Under the pieces are notes generated by a model, which worked only from the letters and a program-made list of their open reading frames with translations, made no database searches and was not told the DNA's origin. This document shows positions 46,281-53,183 of a stretch of DNA of 53,183 nucleotides, piece by piece. The translations under genes and the position numbers were made by a program. Source of the DNA: Streptosporangium minutum (GTDB lineage Bacteria > Actinomycetota > Actinomycetes > Streptosporangiales > Streptosporangiaceae). Position 1 is the stretch's first letter, and each line of letters begins with the position of its first letter. The stretch is from the NCBI RefSeq assembly GCF_002149035.1, contig NZ_NGFP01000025.1:1-53183 (forward strand), written 5' to 3'.

Positions 46281-46790
46281 ATGTCAGACGAAGACTCGCT
46301 GGACTTTGCCATCGTGGTCTATCGCGAGGACGACATCTGGGAAGCGGAGATGCTCCCGGTGGCGCTCACCTCGGATCTCGACGGCCTGATTCACGCTCTG
46401 CGCCAGCAGCCGAGCATGAACGGGACGATTGGCCTGGTCGCCGTGGGGGATGAGTTCTTCGTGGCGTTACGGGTGTTCGGTGAGCAGGTGGAGGTCTTCC
46501 TCTCCGACATCGCCGCGTCCTGGGACTTTCCGCTCGCGCAGCAGGCGCTGGAATACCTCGACGTGCCGGTCCCCGACGAGGACGAGCTTGAGGCGATCCT
46601 CCAGGACGAGGAGACGGCGCTCCCCGCCGGGGATCTGTCGATCTTCGCCGACCTGGGCCTCGACGAGATGGAGCTCGGCATCCTCTCCGGGGACATCGAC
46701 CTGCTCCCCGAGGACGTGCTGTCCAGCATCGCCGCGCGGCTGGGATTCTCCGAGCCGTTCGAACGCGCCATCGACTCGGTGTTCGGCTGA
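46281..46790 (+). CDS. TadA-associated protein 1
   Basis: A 169-residue acidic protein from ATG 46281 (MSDEDSLDFAIVVYREDD); ATG 46275 and GTG 46269 are alternatives. It belongs to the actinobacterial 'tRNA adenosine deaminase-associated' family. An alpha/beta N-terminal half is followed by a helical, acidic C-terminal half (FADLGLDEMELGILS, LLPEDVLSSIAARLGFSEPF). The role is unknown; always next to tadA. The next gene is a second, diverged copy. Confidence 0.82.
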   Translation: MSDEDSLDFAIVVYREDDIWEAEMLPVALTSDLDGLIHALRQQPSMNGTIGLVAVGDEFFVALRVFGEQVEVFLSDIAASWDFPLAQQALEYLDVPVPDEDELEAILQDEETALPAGDLSIFADLGLDEMELGILSGDIDLLPEDVLSSIAARLGFSEPFERAIDSVFG

Positions 46791-46806
46791 CCTCGGGAGA
46801 TCGGCC

Positions 46807-47294
46807 ATGGCCTCCAGACCATCCGGAAACAGCGTGTTCTCGGCAGCCTTCGTCCGCACCGCGGACGGATGGAACGGCGCGGAGGTCGATCTCAGCGCCG
46901 CCGAGATAGCCGACGACCTGGGCGACGCCGTCCAGGAGCATCTCGGGCTCAGCGGCGACGAGCTGGCCCTGCTCTGCGTGGAGGTGGAGGACGAGTGGTT
47001 CGCGATCGTCCGCTACCAGGGCGACCTGGAGCCACGCACGTTCCTGTCCGACGCCCATGCCGGGCTCTCCGACCAGCTCGGCGAGCTCTTCACCGAGCTG
47101 GCCGGGGTCGCGCCGGACAAGGACACCCCCGATCTGGGCGTACGGCCCGCGGGTGACTTCGAGCTCCTGAGCGACCTCGGGGTGAGTCCCGAGGAGCTCA
47201 TCGAGCTCAGCATGGAGGAGGGCGTCCTCCCCGCGGACACGCTCTCGGTGATCGCCGAGCGGCTGGCCTTCGCGGAAGAGCTCGACCGGCTGCG

Positions 47295-47298
<4 letters not shown>
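46807..47298 (+). CDS. TadA-associated protein 2 (tandem paralogue)
   Basis: A 163-residue acidic protein from ATG 46807 (MASRPSGNSVFSAAFVRTAD), 16 bases after the first copy. The same fold pattern: CVEVEDEWFAIVRY in place of GLVAVGDEFFVALRV, and LSDLGVSPEELIELS with LPADTLSVIAERLAF at the C-terminus, parallel to copy 1. Its stop overlaps the tadA GTG by four bases, so it is the coupled copy. In M. tuberculosis I recall only one such gene (Rv3753c). Confidence 0.82.
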
Positions 47299-47759
<461 letters not shown>

Positions 47760-47783
47760 CGGTTATCCGGTAAGCTGCTCGGC

Positions 47784-47873
47784 GGTGGTGTCGCCTAGTG
47801 GCCGAGGGCGCACGCCTCGAAAGCGTGTGATGGGGCAACTCATCCGTGGGTTCAAATCCCACCACCACCGCCA
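47784..47873 (+). tRNA. tRNA-Ser(CGA)
   Basis: Type II tRNA. Acceptor GGTGGTG/CACCACC, anticodon loop CTCGAAA (anticodon CGA), a long variable arm and T-arm GTGGG-TTCAAAT-CCCAC. The CCA end is encoded (47871-47873). Confidence 0.95.
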
Positions 47874-47877
47874 CCGA

Positions 47878-47915
47878 AAAGGCCTCCGGCCCCGTCGAAC
47901 GGGGTGGAGGCCTTT
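47878..47915 (+). terminator. Terminator after tRNA-Ser(CGA)
   Basis: AAAGGCCTCC pairs with GGAGGCCTTT, with an inner CCCC/GGGG stem; starts five bases after the tRNA. Confidence 0.75.
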
Positions 47916-48047
47916 CGCATGTCCACGCCTTCCGTGCGCCGGGGCCTCTCCACTGGGACGGGCGCCGCCGGACGCGGGAGAGGCGGAGCCCTCCACGGCC
48001 GGGCCTCTCACACGCCGGAGCGCCGGAGCACGGGCGCGCCCCGCGGG

Positions 48048-48431
48048 TCAGGCGGAACGCTCAAGCAGGTCCGTCCTCGACTCGGGCACGTCGAGCAGCA
48101 TCGCGCTGTCCCGCTCCGACAGGCCCGCCTCCCGCAGCCGTACGGCGATGGCCCGGGCGCTCTCGTCCAGATGCGCGCGCTCCCGCCGGTAGGAGGTCAG
48201 CACGTCCTGGGGCAGACCGGGCAACTCGTAGACGTATTCGACGGAGACCGGTGTCTCCTTGGGAAGCCCGAGACAGAAGTGCTTCACCGCCTCCACCTCT
48301 TCGACCAGCTCGGCCAGGCTCTCGCCCGAAACGCTGCCCGGGGCGCCGACGGCGAGAGCCACCCACACGTCCTCACCGGTGTCGAGCGCTCTGCTGCGAG
48401 TGACCTTGAAGGTCAGGCGGTGGGCGGTCAT
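48048..48431 (-). CDS. Possible HicB-like antitoxin with C-terminal helix-turn-helix
   Basis: A 127-residue protein starting at ATG 48431, which overlaps the upstream gene's stop (ATGA). The N-terminal half is beta-rich (LTFKVTRSR, DVWVALAVG) and has a VEAVKHFCLGL segment, similar to the HicB partial-RNase-H fold. The C-terminal 60 residues are helical and end with a helix-turn-helix-like AVRLREAGLSERDSAMLLDV. With the 77-residue partner it resembles a hicAB module. Weak likeness only; hypothetical is the safe name. Confidence 0.45.
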   Translation of the reverse strand: MTAHRLTFKVTRSRALDTGEDVWVALAVGAPGSVSGESLAELVEEVEAVKHFCLGLPKETPVSVEYVYELPGLPQDVLTSYRRERAHLDESARAIAVRLREAGLSERDSAMLLDVPESRTDLLERSA

Positions 48432-48661
48432 TCCATCCAGTCCTTTCCGAAAAGGTGCTCCAGCTCTGTGGCCAGATGGGCCAGTGCTTCGAGTGTGACA
48501 CCTCGGACCGGCACGGTGGCGCGCGCCATGACGATCTGATCGGTGTCGAGCAGGTGGAGCAGCCGCACCGACTTCGTGGTCTCGACCCAGTCGACCCGCA
48601 GACCGTGCCGATGGGCGAGCTCGTAGATCCGGTCGCGGACCTCCTGGTAGGTGCTCAGCAC
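48428..48661 (-). CDS. Possible HicA-like partner, leaderless
   Basis: A 77-residue protein from GTG 48661. The order helix (TYQEVRDRIYELAHRHG), beta strands (LRVDWVET, VRLLHLLD, QIVMARATVPVRG) and helix (TLEALAHLATELEHLFG) fits the dsRBD-like HicA fold, but the catalytic GSH histidine motif is not obvious. No Shine-Dalgarno; TAACGT lies six bases upstream of the GTG, so the mRNA is probably leaderless. Coupled to the downstream gene by a four-base overlap. Confidence 0.45.
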   Translation of the reverse strand: MLSTYQEVRDRIYELAHRHGLRVDWVETTKSVRLLHLLDTDQIVMARATVPVRGVTLEALAHLATELEHLFGKDWME

Positions 48662-48667
48662 CCGGTC

Positions 48668-48673
48668 ACGTTA
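48668..48673 (-). promoter_or_regulatory. -10 element for a leaderless transcript
   Basis: TAACGT on the minus strand (48668-48673), six bases before GTG 48661, with no ribosome-binding site. Spacing matches leaderless actinobacterial genes. Confidence 0.45.
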
Positions 48674-48798
48674 GCGATGTCCGGACCACCCCAGGGGGCT
48701 TTTCAGATGATTTGATCACGCCGGCCGTGCCGATCACGTCGAGCGCGCTGCCGTACCGGCGGTGCCGGCCGCGGGGGCGCTCGTTCCCGCCACGGACG

Positions 48799-48837
48799 GC
48801 GGAAGGGCCCCCGGGATCACACCGGGGGCCCTTCCGC
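48799..48837 (-). terminator. Hairpin after the 100-residue gene
   Basis: Perfect 16-base arms around GATCACA, starting five bases downstream of the stop at 48843. Confidence 0.7.
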
Positions 48838-48842
48838 GGTCC

Positions 48843-49145
48843 TCAGCCCTCGGAGGGGAGTTCCAGGACGCGCGCGTGCAGGACCGAGCGCTGGTGCAGG
48901 GCCGAGCGCAGCGCGCGGTGCAGGCCGTCCTCAAGATAGAGATCACCGCGCCACTGCACCACGTGCGGGAACAGGTCGCCGTAGAACGTGGAGTCCTTCG
49001 CGAGCAGGGAGTGCAGGTCGAGCACCGCTTTGGTGGTGATCAGCGTGTCGAGCCGGACCTGTCGCGGCGGTATCTGCGCCCACTCGCGATGCGAGAGGCC
49101 GTGCTCGGGGTAGGGCCGTCCATCACCGATCAGCTTGAAGATCAC
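48843..49145 (-). CDS. 100-residue ParB/sulfiredoxin-like or VapB-named conserved protein
   Basis: From GTG 49145 (VIFKLIGDGRPYPEHGLSHR). I recall the same N-terminus in a widespread actinobacterial protein that databases sometimes name a VapB-type antitoxin. The middle DTLITTKAVLDLHSLL and LYLEDGLHRALRSALHQ resemble the ParB/Srx fold with its conserved DGxHR. No Shine-Dalgarno; TAAACT lies seven bases before the GTG, so probably leaderless. No toxin partner adjacent. Function unproven. Confidence 0.6.
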   Translation of the reverse strand: MIFKLIGDGRPYPEHGLSHREWAQIPPRQVRLDTLITTKAVLDLHSLLAKDSTFYGDLFPHVVQWRGDLYLEDGLHRALRSALHQRSVLHARVLELPSEG

Positions 49146-49215
49146 ACTATGTAGTTTAGGAGAGATTCGGACCCTTTGCCTTCGGGGCGGCTCTCATCGC
49201 AGGTCAGCGGCCTCT

Positions 49216-50070
49216 TCAGATGCCGCCGGCGAAGGTGTCGCACCGGTTGGGGTCGCCGCTCTCATAGCCGGTGGTGAACCACTTGACACGCTGCGCCGAC
49301 GTTCCATGGGTGAAGCCGTCGGGGTCGACCCGGCCCTGGGTCCGCTCCTGGATGCTGTCGTCGCCCACGGCCGAGGCCGCGCTGAGCGCCTCGTCGATGT
49401 CCGTCTTGGTGAAGGGCTTCTCGAACAGGCCGGTCTCGTAGGCGTTCTTGGCCCAGGCGCCGGCGTAACAGTCGGCCTGAAGCTCCAGCCGGACCGAGCC
49501 GCTCTCGGGCCCCTGCCGGTCCCCCTCCGCCTTGGCGTTGGTGCCGAGCAGGTTCTGCACATGGTGGCCGTACTCGTGCCCGATGACGTAGGCCTGGGCG
49601 AACGGCCCGCCCTTGGCGCCGAACCTGCTCTCAAGCTGCTTGAAGAACGACAGGTCGAGGTAGACCGTACGGTCGGCCGGGCAGTAGAAGGGGCCGACCG
49701 AGGAGTCGGCCGCGCCGCAGGCGGTGTTGACCTGCTGGGAGAACATGACGGTCTTGGCCGGCTCGTAGTTCTGCACGACCTTGGGCCAGTAGTCCTGGAT
49801 GCTGTTGACCACGCCGACCACCCGGCACTCCTCGTTCTGATCGGCGTCCTGCCCGGTCTTGCACTGGGCGCTCAGATCGGAGCGGGGGCCCACCGGGGCG
49901 GGGTCGCCACCGGTGATGTCTCCGGGGTTGATCCCGAATATCAGCGCCACGATGAGCGCGAGGATCCCCGCCGCACCGCCGCCGACCGCGAGCCCGCCGC
50001 CGGGAATCCCGCCCCGGCCGCGGCTCTCGACCTGCGAGCTGTCCAGCTGGGCATCGTCCTTGAAATCCAT
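49216..50070 (-). CDS. Neutral zinc metallopeptidase (YpfJ/KPN_02809 family)
   Basis: A 284-residue membrane-anchored protein. A short Gly-rich cytoplasmic part precedes a transmembrane helix (about 31-47). The extracytoplasmic protease domain has H165-E-Y-G-H-H170 and the third-ligand region RLELQADCYAGAW. Conserved Cys residues (70, 82, 118, 130) may form disulfides outside the cell. The substrate is unknown. Confidence 0.9.
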   Translation of the reverse strand: MDFKDDAQLDSSQVESRGRGGIPGGGLAVGGGAAGILALIVALIFGINPGDITGGDPAPVGPRSDLSAQCKTGQDADQNEECRVVGVVNSIQDYWPKVVQNYEPAKTVMFSQQVNTACGAADSSVGPFYCPADRTVYLDLSFFKQLESRFGAKGGPFAQAYVIGHEYGHHVQNLLGTNAKAEGDRQGPESGSVRLELQADCYAGAWAKNAYETGLFEKPFTKTDIDEALSAASAVGDDSIQERTQGRVDPDGFTHGTSAQRVKWFTTGYESGDPNRCDTFAGGI

Positions 50071-50375
50071 CGCCGACGTCCCTTCGATCCGCTAGGACCC
50101 TCCGACTGCCCTCAGAAGGGCTGGACATGCCGGTGGGTTCGGATACCCCCGGAGGAGACGTGGCAGGGCCCTGTGGCTCGCCGATCCGGTGGCCGGCGGC
50201 GGACCGCGTGTCCGGCACCGTCCCGCCCTGCCGGGCCCGGCCGAGCCCTGACGGCCCGGCGGACCCCTCCCCGTTGGCTGTCTCAGACATTCCCCGGACG
50301 GCTCCGTCTACGCCACGGCACGGCCCACGGCACGGCGACGGCTCCGAAGGCGGAGGACGTGGCCCTGGTCGCGGC
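50071..50375. other. Gap before the metallopeptidase gene
   Basis: 305 bases, with GC-rich low-complexity frames on both strands and no convincing gene. It must hold the metallopeptidase promoter and the terminator of the WXG-like gene; I see no clear hairpin. Confidence 0.5.
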
Positions 50376-51533
50376 CTAGCCGAACCTCTTTTCCGCTTCC
50401 TCGTACTTCAGGAGACGCTCCTGCTCCTGCTTCCGCGGCTCCCATCGATCCTCCTCGGTTCTGGAGTCGTTCATAAGCCTCTCATCAAGGTCCGGCCATA
50501 GCTCGTCAACCCTCTTGCGGGTCTCGGCGATGGTCTGGTCGGTGACGAGCAGACCGGGCAGGTTTTGCTCGATGCGCTTGGGCATGTCCTCGTAGACGGT
50601 CATGAACTCCCGGTTCGGTTCCTCGAGGAAGGCACGGGTCCGGCTGTCGGGGGTGCCACCGAAGTCCCAGAACTCGCGCCGGTCGCTGCGGTCCGGATCC
50701 GCCCCGCGGTCGAAGTTGTGCCTGCACCAGTCAAGGAGCTCCGCGTACCTGCTGGTCGCCGTGGCCAGGCCGGCCGCGACGACGGCCAGGGCGGTCGCGT
50801 TCCCGTAGATCTGCCGCAGCGCTGTCTGCGCGTTGTCCGCGGCCCCGCCACGCCACGGTGAATCCCGCAGGTCCTGTGCCCGGCTCTGCAGCGCCCTGGC
50901 CAGTTCGACCAGCGCGTCGGTGGCCTGTCTGTAGCGCGGGGAGTCGTCATGGAAGCGCTTGTCGGGAGAGAAGTCCTCCTTCGCCTTCTCCGCGGTCATG
51001 TGGCCGACGCTGTAGTCGACCCCCTCGGAAAGCCGCAGTGACAGACTGCTCTTGGGATAGTCCTCGCTCGGGGTGGTGAAGAGCCTGCTTCTGGGCGAGT
51101 CGCCCGGCAGCATCGCGGCGATCCGCTCCTCGAACCTGGACCTGGCGATGTCGCCGAGCAGCGGCTCTTCTACAAGATCATATCGCTGGGCGCAGTGCTC
51201 GATCAGTAGCCCGGCCATCGCCGTCTCCGCGTACAGATCCGCCGAGAAGTCGGAGAACGCGCGACCGGCATAGTAGAGCAGCTGGCCGATAGCCCCGGGT
51301 AAACGCCAGTTGAGCGACAAGTAGAAGTTATCGGGGTATCGGGCGAAATATTTTTCGTTGCCCGCGGAGGCGCTGAGTTTGACGAGGCCGAGGGAGGCCG
51401 CCCGTACGCCGGCACGGTCGATCTCATAGCCGTCGCTGTGCTCGTTTCCGAGGCCCGGCCAGTATTCGGGGGACTTGGGGACGGAGTCCCACTGGGACAA
51501 CAGGTCGCTGGAAGTGGGGCCCGGATCACGCAT
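50376..51533 (-). CDS. Orphan protein with a WXG100-like helical domain
   Basis: A 385-residue protein from ATG 51533, with GGAGG upstream. The N-terminal 190 residues are unrecognised (Tyr/Leu-rich, mixed alpha). A WXG100-like helical hairpin lies at about 218-275: SPWRGGAADNAQTALRQIYG, then LATATSRYAELLDWCRHNFD. The C-terminus is charged and helical (RKQEQERLLKYEEAEKRFG). No ESX (type VII) genes are nearby. Codon use is a little less GC-biased than the neighbours. Could be a type VII substrate, a fragment of one or a cytoplasmic structural protein. Confidence 0.65.
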   Translation of the reverse strand: MRDPGPTSSDLLSQWDSVPKSPEYWPGLGNEHSDGYEIDRAGVRAASLGLVKLSASAGNEKYFARYPDNFYLSLNWRLPGAIGQLLYYAGRAFSDFSADLYAETAMAGLLIEHCAQRYDLVEEPLLGDIARSRFEERIAAMLPGDSPRSRLFTTPSEDYPKSSLSLRLSEGVDYSVGHMTAEKAKEDFSPDKRFHDDSPRYRQATDALVELARALQSRAQDLRDSPWRGGAADNAQTALRQIYGNATALAVVAAGLATATSRYAELLDWCRHNFDRGADPDRSDRREFWDFGGTPDSRTRAFLEEPNREFMTVYEDMPKRIEQNLPGLLVTDQTIAETRKRVDELWPDLDERLMNDSRTEEDRWEPRKQEQERLLKYEEAEKRFG

Positions 51534-51663
51534 GTCAGCCTCCGATGATCAAATTCGGATGATCACACTATGGATCCGTCGGATGTGGAGGCAACCATCG
51601 GACAAGGCCGGCTGGAACGCCGGAAGGGCCGTGCCGCAGGTCTGCGGCACGGCCCTTCCGGGT

Positions 51664-51752
51664 TGGCGGAGGATAGGAGATTCGAACTCCTGAGGGGTTG
51701 CCCCCAACACGCTTTCCAAGCGTGCGCCCTAGGCCAACTAGGCGAATCCTCC
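51664..51752 (-). tRNA. tRNA-Ser(GGA)
   Basis: Type II tRNA on the minus strand. Acceptor GGAGGAT/ATCCTCC, anticodon loop with GGA, long variable arm. CCA is encoded (51664-51666). It faces tRNA-Ser(CGA) across a 3.8 kb segment. Confidence 0.95.
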
Positions 51753-51833
51753 GTGGAGAAGCTTACCGAACTTTCAGGAGTGTGCGGACCATGTTTTCGG
51801 GACCCCGAGCACTCCGTTCAGGGGCTAGACTGT

Positions 51834-51929
51834 GCCAGGACCCCTCGCGCGGCGTCATCCTGTGAACCTCCCCAGGGCCGGAAGGCAGCAAGGATAAGCA
51901 GGCTCTGGCGGGTGTGCGAGGGGTCTCTT
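51834..51929 (+). ncRNA. ffs: Signal recognition particle RNA, small bacterial (4.5S) type
   Basis: The conserved apical core CAGGGCCGGAAGGCAGCAAGG (51873-51892 region) is exact. The base stem pairs GACCCCTCGC (51839-51848) with GCGAGGGGTC (51916-51925). It lies just upstream of dnaX, the usual actinobacterial place. End points are approximate to a few bases. Confidence 0.93.
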
Positions 51930-51961
51930 CGTTTCAGGCCCCTCGCAGGTGGGAGCGTCGC

Positions 51962-53183
51962 ATGAGTCTTGCGCTCTACCGCAAGTACCGGCCCGGGACC
52001 TTCGCGGAGGTCAAGGGACAGGAGCATGTCACCGAGCCGCTGCGGCAGGCGCTGCGGAGTGGCCGGATCAACCACGCCTACCTGTTCAGCGGGCCCCGGG
52101 GATGCGGCAAGACCTCCAGCGCCCGGATCCTGGCCCGCTCCCTCAACTGTGAGAAGGGCCCGACCCCCGACCCGTGCGGGGAGTGCGAGTCCTGCGTGGC
52201 GCTGGCCCCCACCGGCCCCGGCCACCTCGACGTCATCGAGATCGACGCCGCCTCGCACGGTGGCGTGGACGACGCCCGCGACCTGCGCGAGCGGGCCTTC
52301 TTCGCGCCCGTGTCGGCGCGCTTCAAGATCTACATCATCGACGAGGCGCACATGGTGACCCGCGAGGGTTTCAACGCGCTGCTCAAGCTCGTCGAGGAGC
52401 CCCCTCCGCACCTGAAGTTCGTCTTCGCGACCACCGAGCCCGAGAAGGTCATCGGGACGATCAAGTCCCGGACCCACCACTACCCGTTCCGGCTGATCCC
52501 GCCCACGGCGCTGCGCACCCTCATGGAGGAGATCCTCACCTCCGAGAAGGTCCCGTTCGAGCCCGCCGCGCTGCCGCTGGTGGTCCGGGCGGGCGCCGGG
52601 TCGGCCCGTGACTCGCTGTCGATCCTCGACCAGCTGTTCGCCGGGTCGGACGAGGCGGGCATCACCTACGCCCGCGCGGTCTCCCTGCTGGGCTACACCG
52701 ACGGCGACCTGCTCGACGACGTGATCACCGCCTTCGCCGCCCGCGACGGCGCGCAGGTGTTCCAGGCCGTGAACCGGGTGATCGAAGGGGGGCACGACCC
52801 CCGCCGGTTCGCCATGGACCTGCTGGAGCGCTTCCGCGATCTAGTGATCCTGGCCAACGTGCCGGAGGCGGCCGGCAGCGGACTGCTCGACAGGCCCGCC
52901 GACGAGCTGGAGCGGCTTCAGGCGCAGGCCGCCTCGATGGGGCCGGCCGAGCTGACCCGCGCCGCCGAGATCTTCAACGCGGGCCTGACCGAGATGCGCG
53001 GGGCGGCCTCGCCCCGGCTGCTGCTTGAGCTGATGTGCGCCAGGACGCTGCTCCCCGGAGCCGCCCAGGGCGAGGCCGCGCTGCTGAGCAGGCTGGAGCG
53101 GCTGGAGAGGGGCGGCGTCGCGCCGGCCCCGGCGGCCTACGCGGCACCGGCTCCGGTGATCCACGCGGCCCCCGCCCCGGCGG
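51962..53183 (+). CDS. dnaX: DNA polymerase III subunits gamma/tau, 3' end outside window
   Basis: ATG 51962 (MSLALYRKYRPGTFAEVKGQ), GGTGGGAG upstream; 407 codons are seen. It is the clamp-loader ATPase: Walker A SGPRGCGKTS (43-52), a four-Cys zinc module (LNCEKG...CGECESC), Walker B IYIIDEAHM and sensor 1 ATTEPEKV. The Ala/Pro-rich tail (from about 385) begins the tau linker, and the window ends inside it. Confidence 0.97.
   Translation, partial: MSLALYRKYRPGTFAEVKGQEHVTEPLRQALRSGRINHAYLFSGPRGCGKTSSARILARSLNCEKGPTPDPCGECESCVALAPTGPGHLDVIEIDAASHGGVDDARDLRERAFFAPVSARFKIYIIDEAHMVTREGFNALLKLVEEPPPHLKFVFATTEPEKVIGTIKSRTHHYPFRLIPPTALRTLMEEILTSEKVPFEPAALPLVVRAGAGSARDSLSILDQLFAGSDEAGITYARAVSLLGYTDGDLLDDVITAFAARDGAQVFQAVNRVIEGGHDPRRFAMDLLERFRDLVILANVPEAAGSGLLDRPADELERLQAQAASMGPAELTRAAEIFNAGLTEMRGAASPRLLLELMCARTLLPGAAQGEAALLSRLERLERGGVAPAPAAYAAPAPVIHAAPAPA

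Noticed and set aside
47785-48192. Protein frame over the tRNA-Ser(CGA) gene
   Set aside because: The DNA folds as a complete tRNA with a terminator; the frame is incidental.

Overview
This is a high-GC, densely coding stretch with strong G/C third positions, many GTG starts, four-base ATGA/GTGA gene overlaps and several apparently leaderless genes. Together with an inositol-3-phosphate synthase beside a PadR gene, an E. coli-type argG and a gene order shared with other actinomycetes, it points to a filamentous actinobacterium. My best guess is the Streptosporangiaceae; the genus is inferred from impression, not from any search.

Much of the backbone matches blocks that I recall lying near oriC in actinobacteria. 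(1) Positions 1-8900 hold a pseudokinase, murJ, a DUF6049 gene, a YbaK-like gene, then cca, an MFS transporter and idi. This resembles Rv3910-Rv3907c of Mycobacterium tuberculosis, with the kinase-like part as a separate gene and YbaK where mutT4 would be. (2) Positions 9000-27500 hold ino1-padR, ponA, a GT87 gene, a PIG-V-like mannosyltransferase, nfo, rpsF-ssb-rpsR-rplI, an amino-acid ABC transporter, an APC permease, a MATE pump and dnaB. This resembles Rv0046c-Rv0058 with insertions. (3) Positions 45476-53183 hold upp, two TadA-associated genes, tadA, tRNA-Ser(CGA), a short variable segment, tRNA-Ser(GGA) facing the other way, the SRP RNA and dnaX (cut by the window end).

Between blocks 2 and 3 (27.7-45.4 kb) lies a more accessory, regulator-rich region. 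It holds a leaderless argG with a possible ARG box, an anthrone-oxygenase-like membrane protein, an NmrA/AraC divergent pair, a metallophosphoesterase, a quinone-reductase/HxlR divergent pair, an AsnC/SMP-30 divergent pair, an ABC-2 drug-type exporter, a histidine kinase-response regulator pair, a second response regulator, a solitary DNA polymerase III beta-clamp paralogue, a GntR regulator, an XRE-TPR regulator and a PH-domain membrane operon.

For a second look I would choose: a sharp codon-usage break in dnaB starting at the Walker A lysine/serine boundary, near where DnaB inteins insert; a cluster of three consensus DnaA boxes just upstream of dnaB; the solitary second sliding clamp; a two-gene, four-base-overlapping, leaderless HicAB-like pair plus an orphan WXG100-like protein between the two tRNA-Ser genes; the stand-alone MurJ-linked pseudokinase; and several clean operator-like repeats. 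I saw no CRISPR array, transposase, integrase, rRNA or intact intein.
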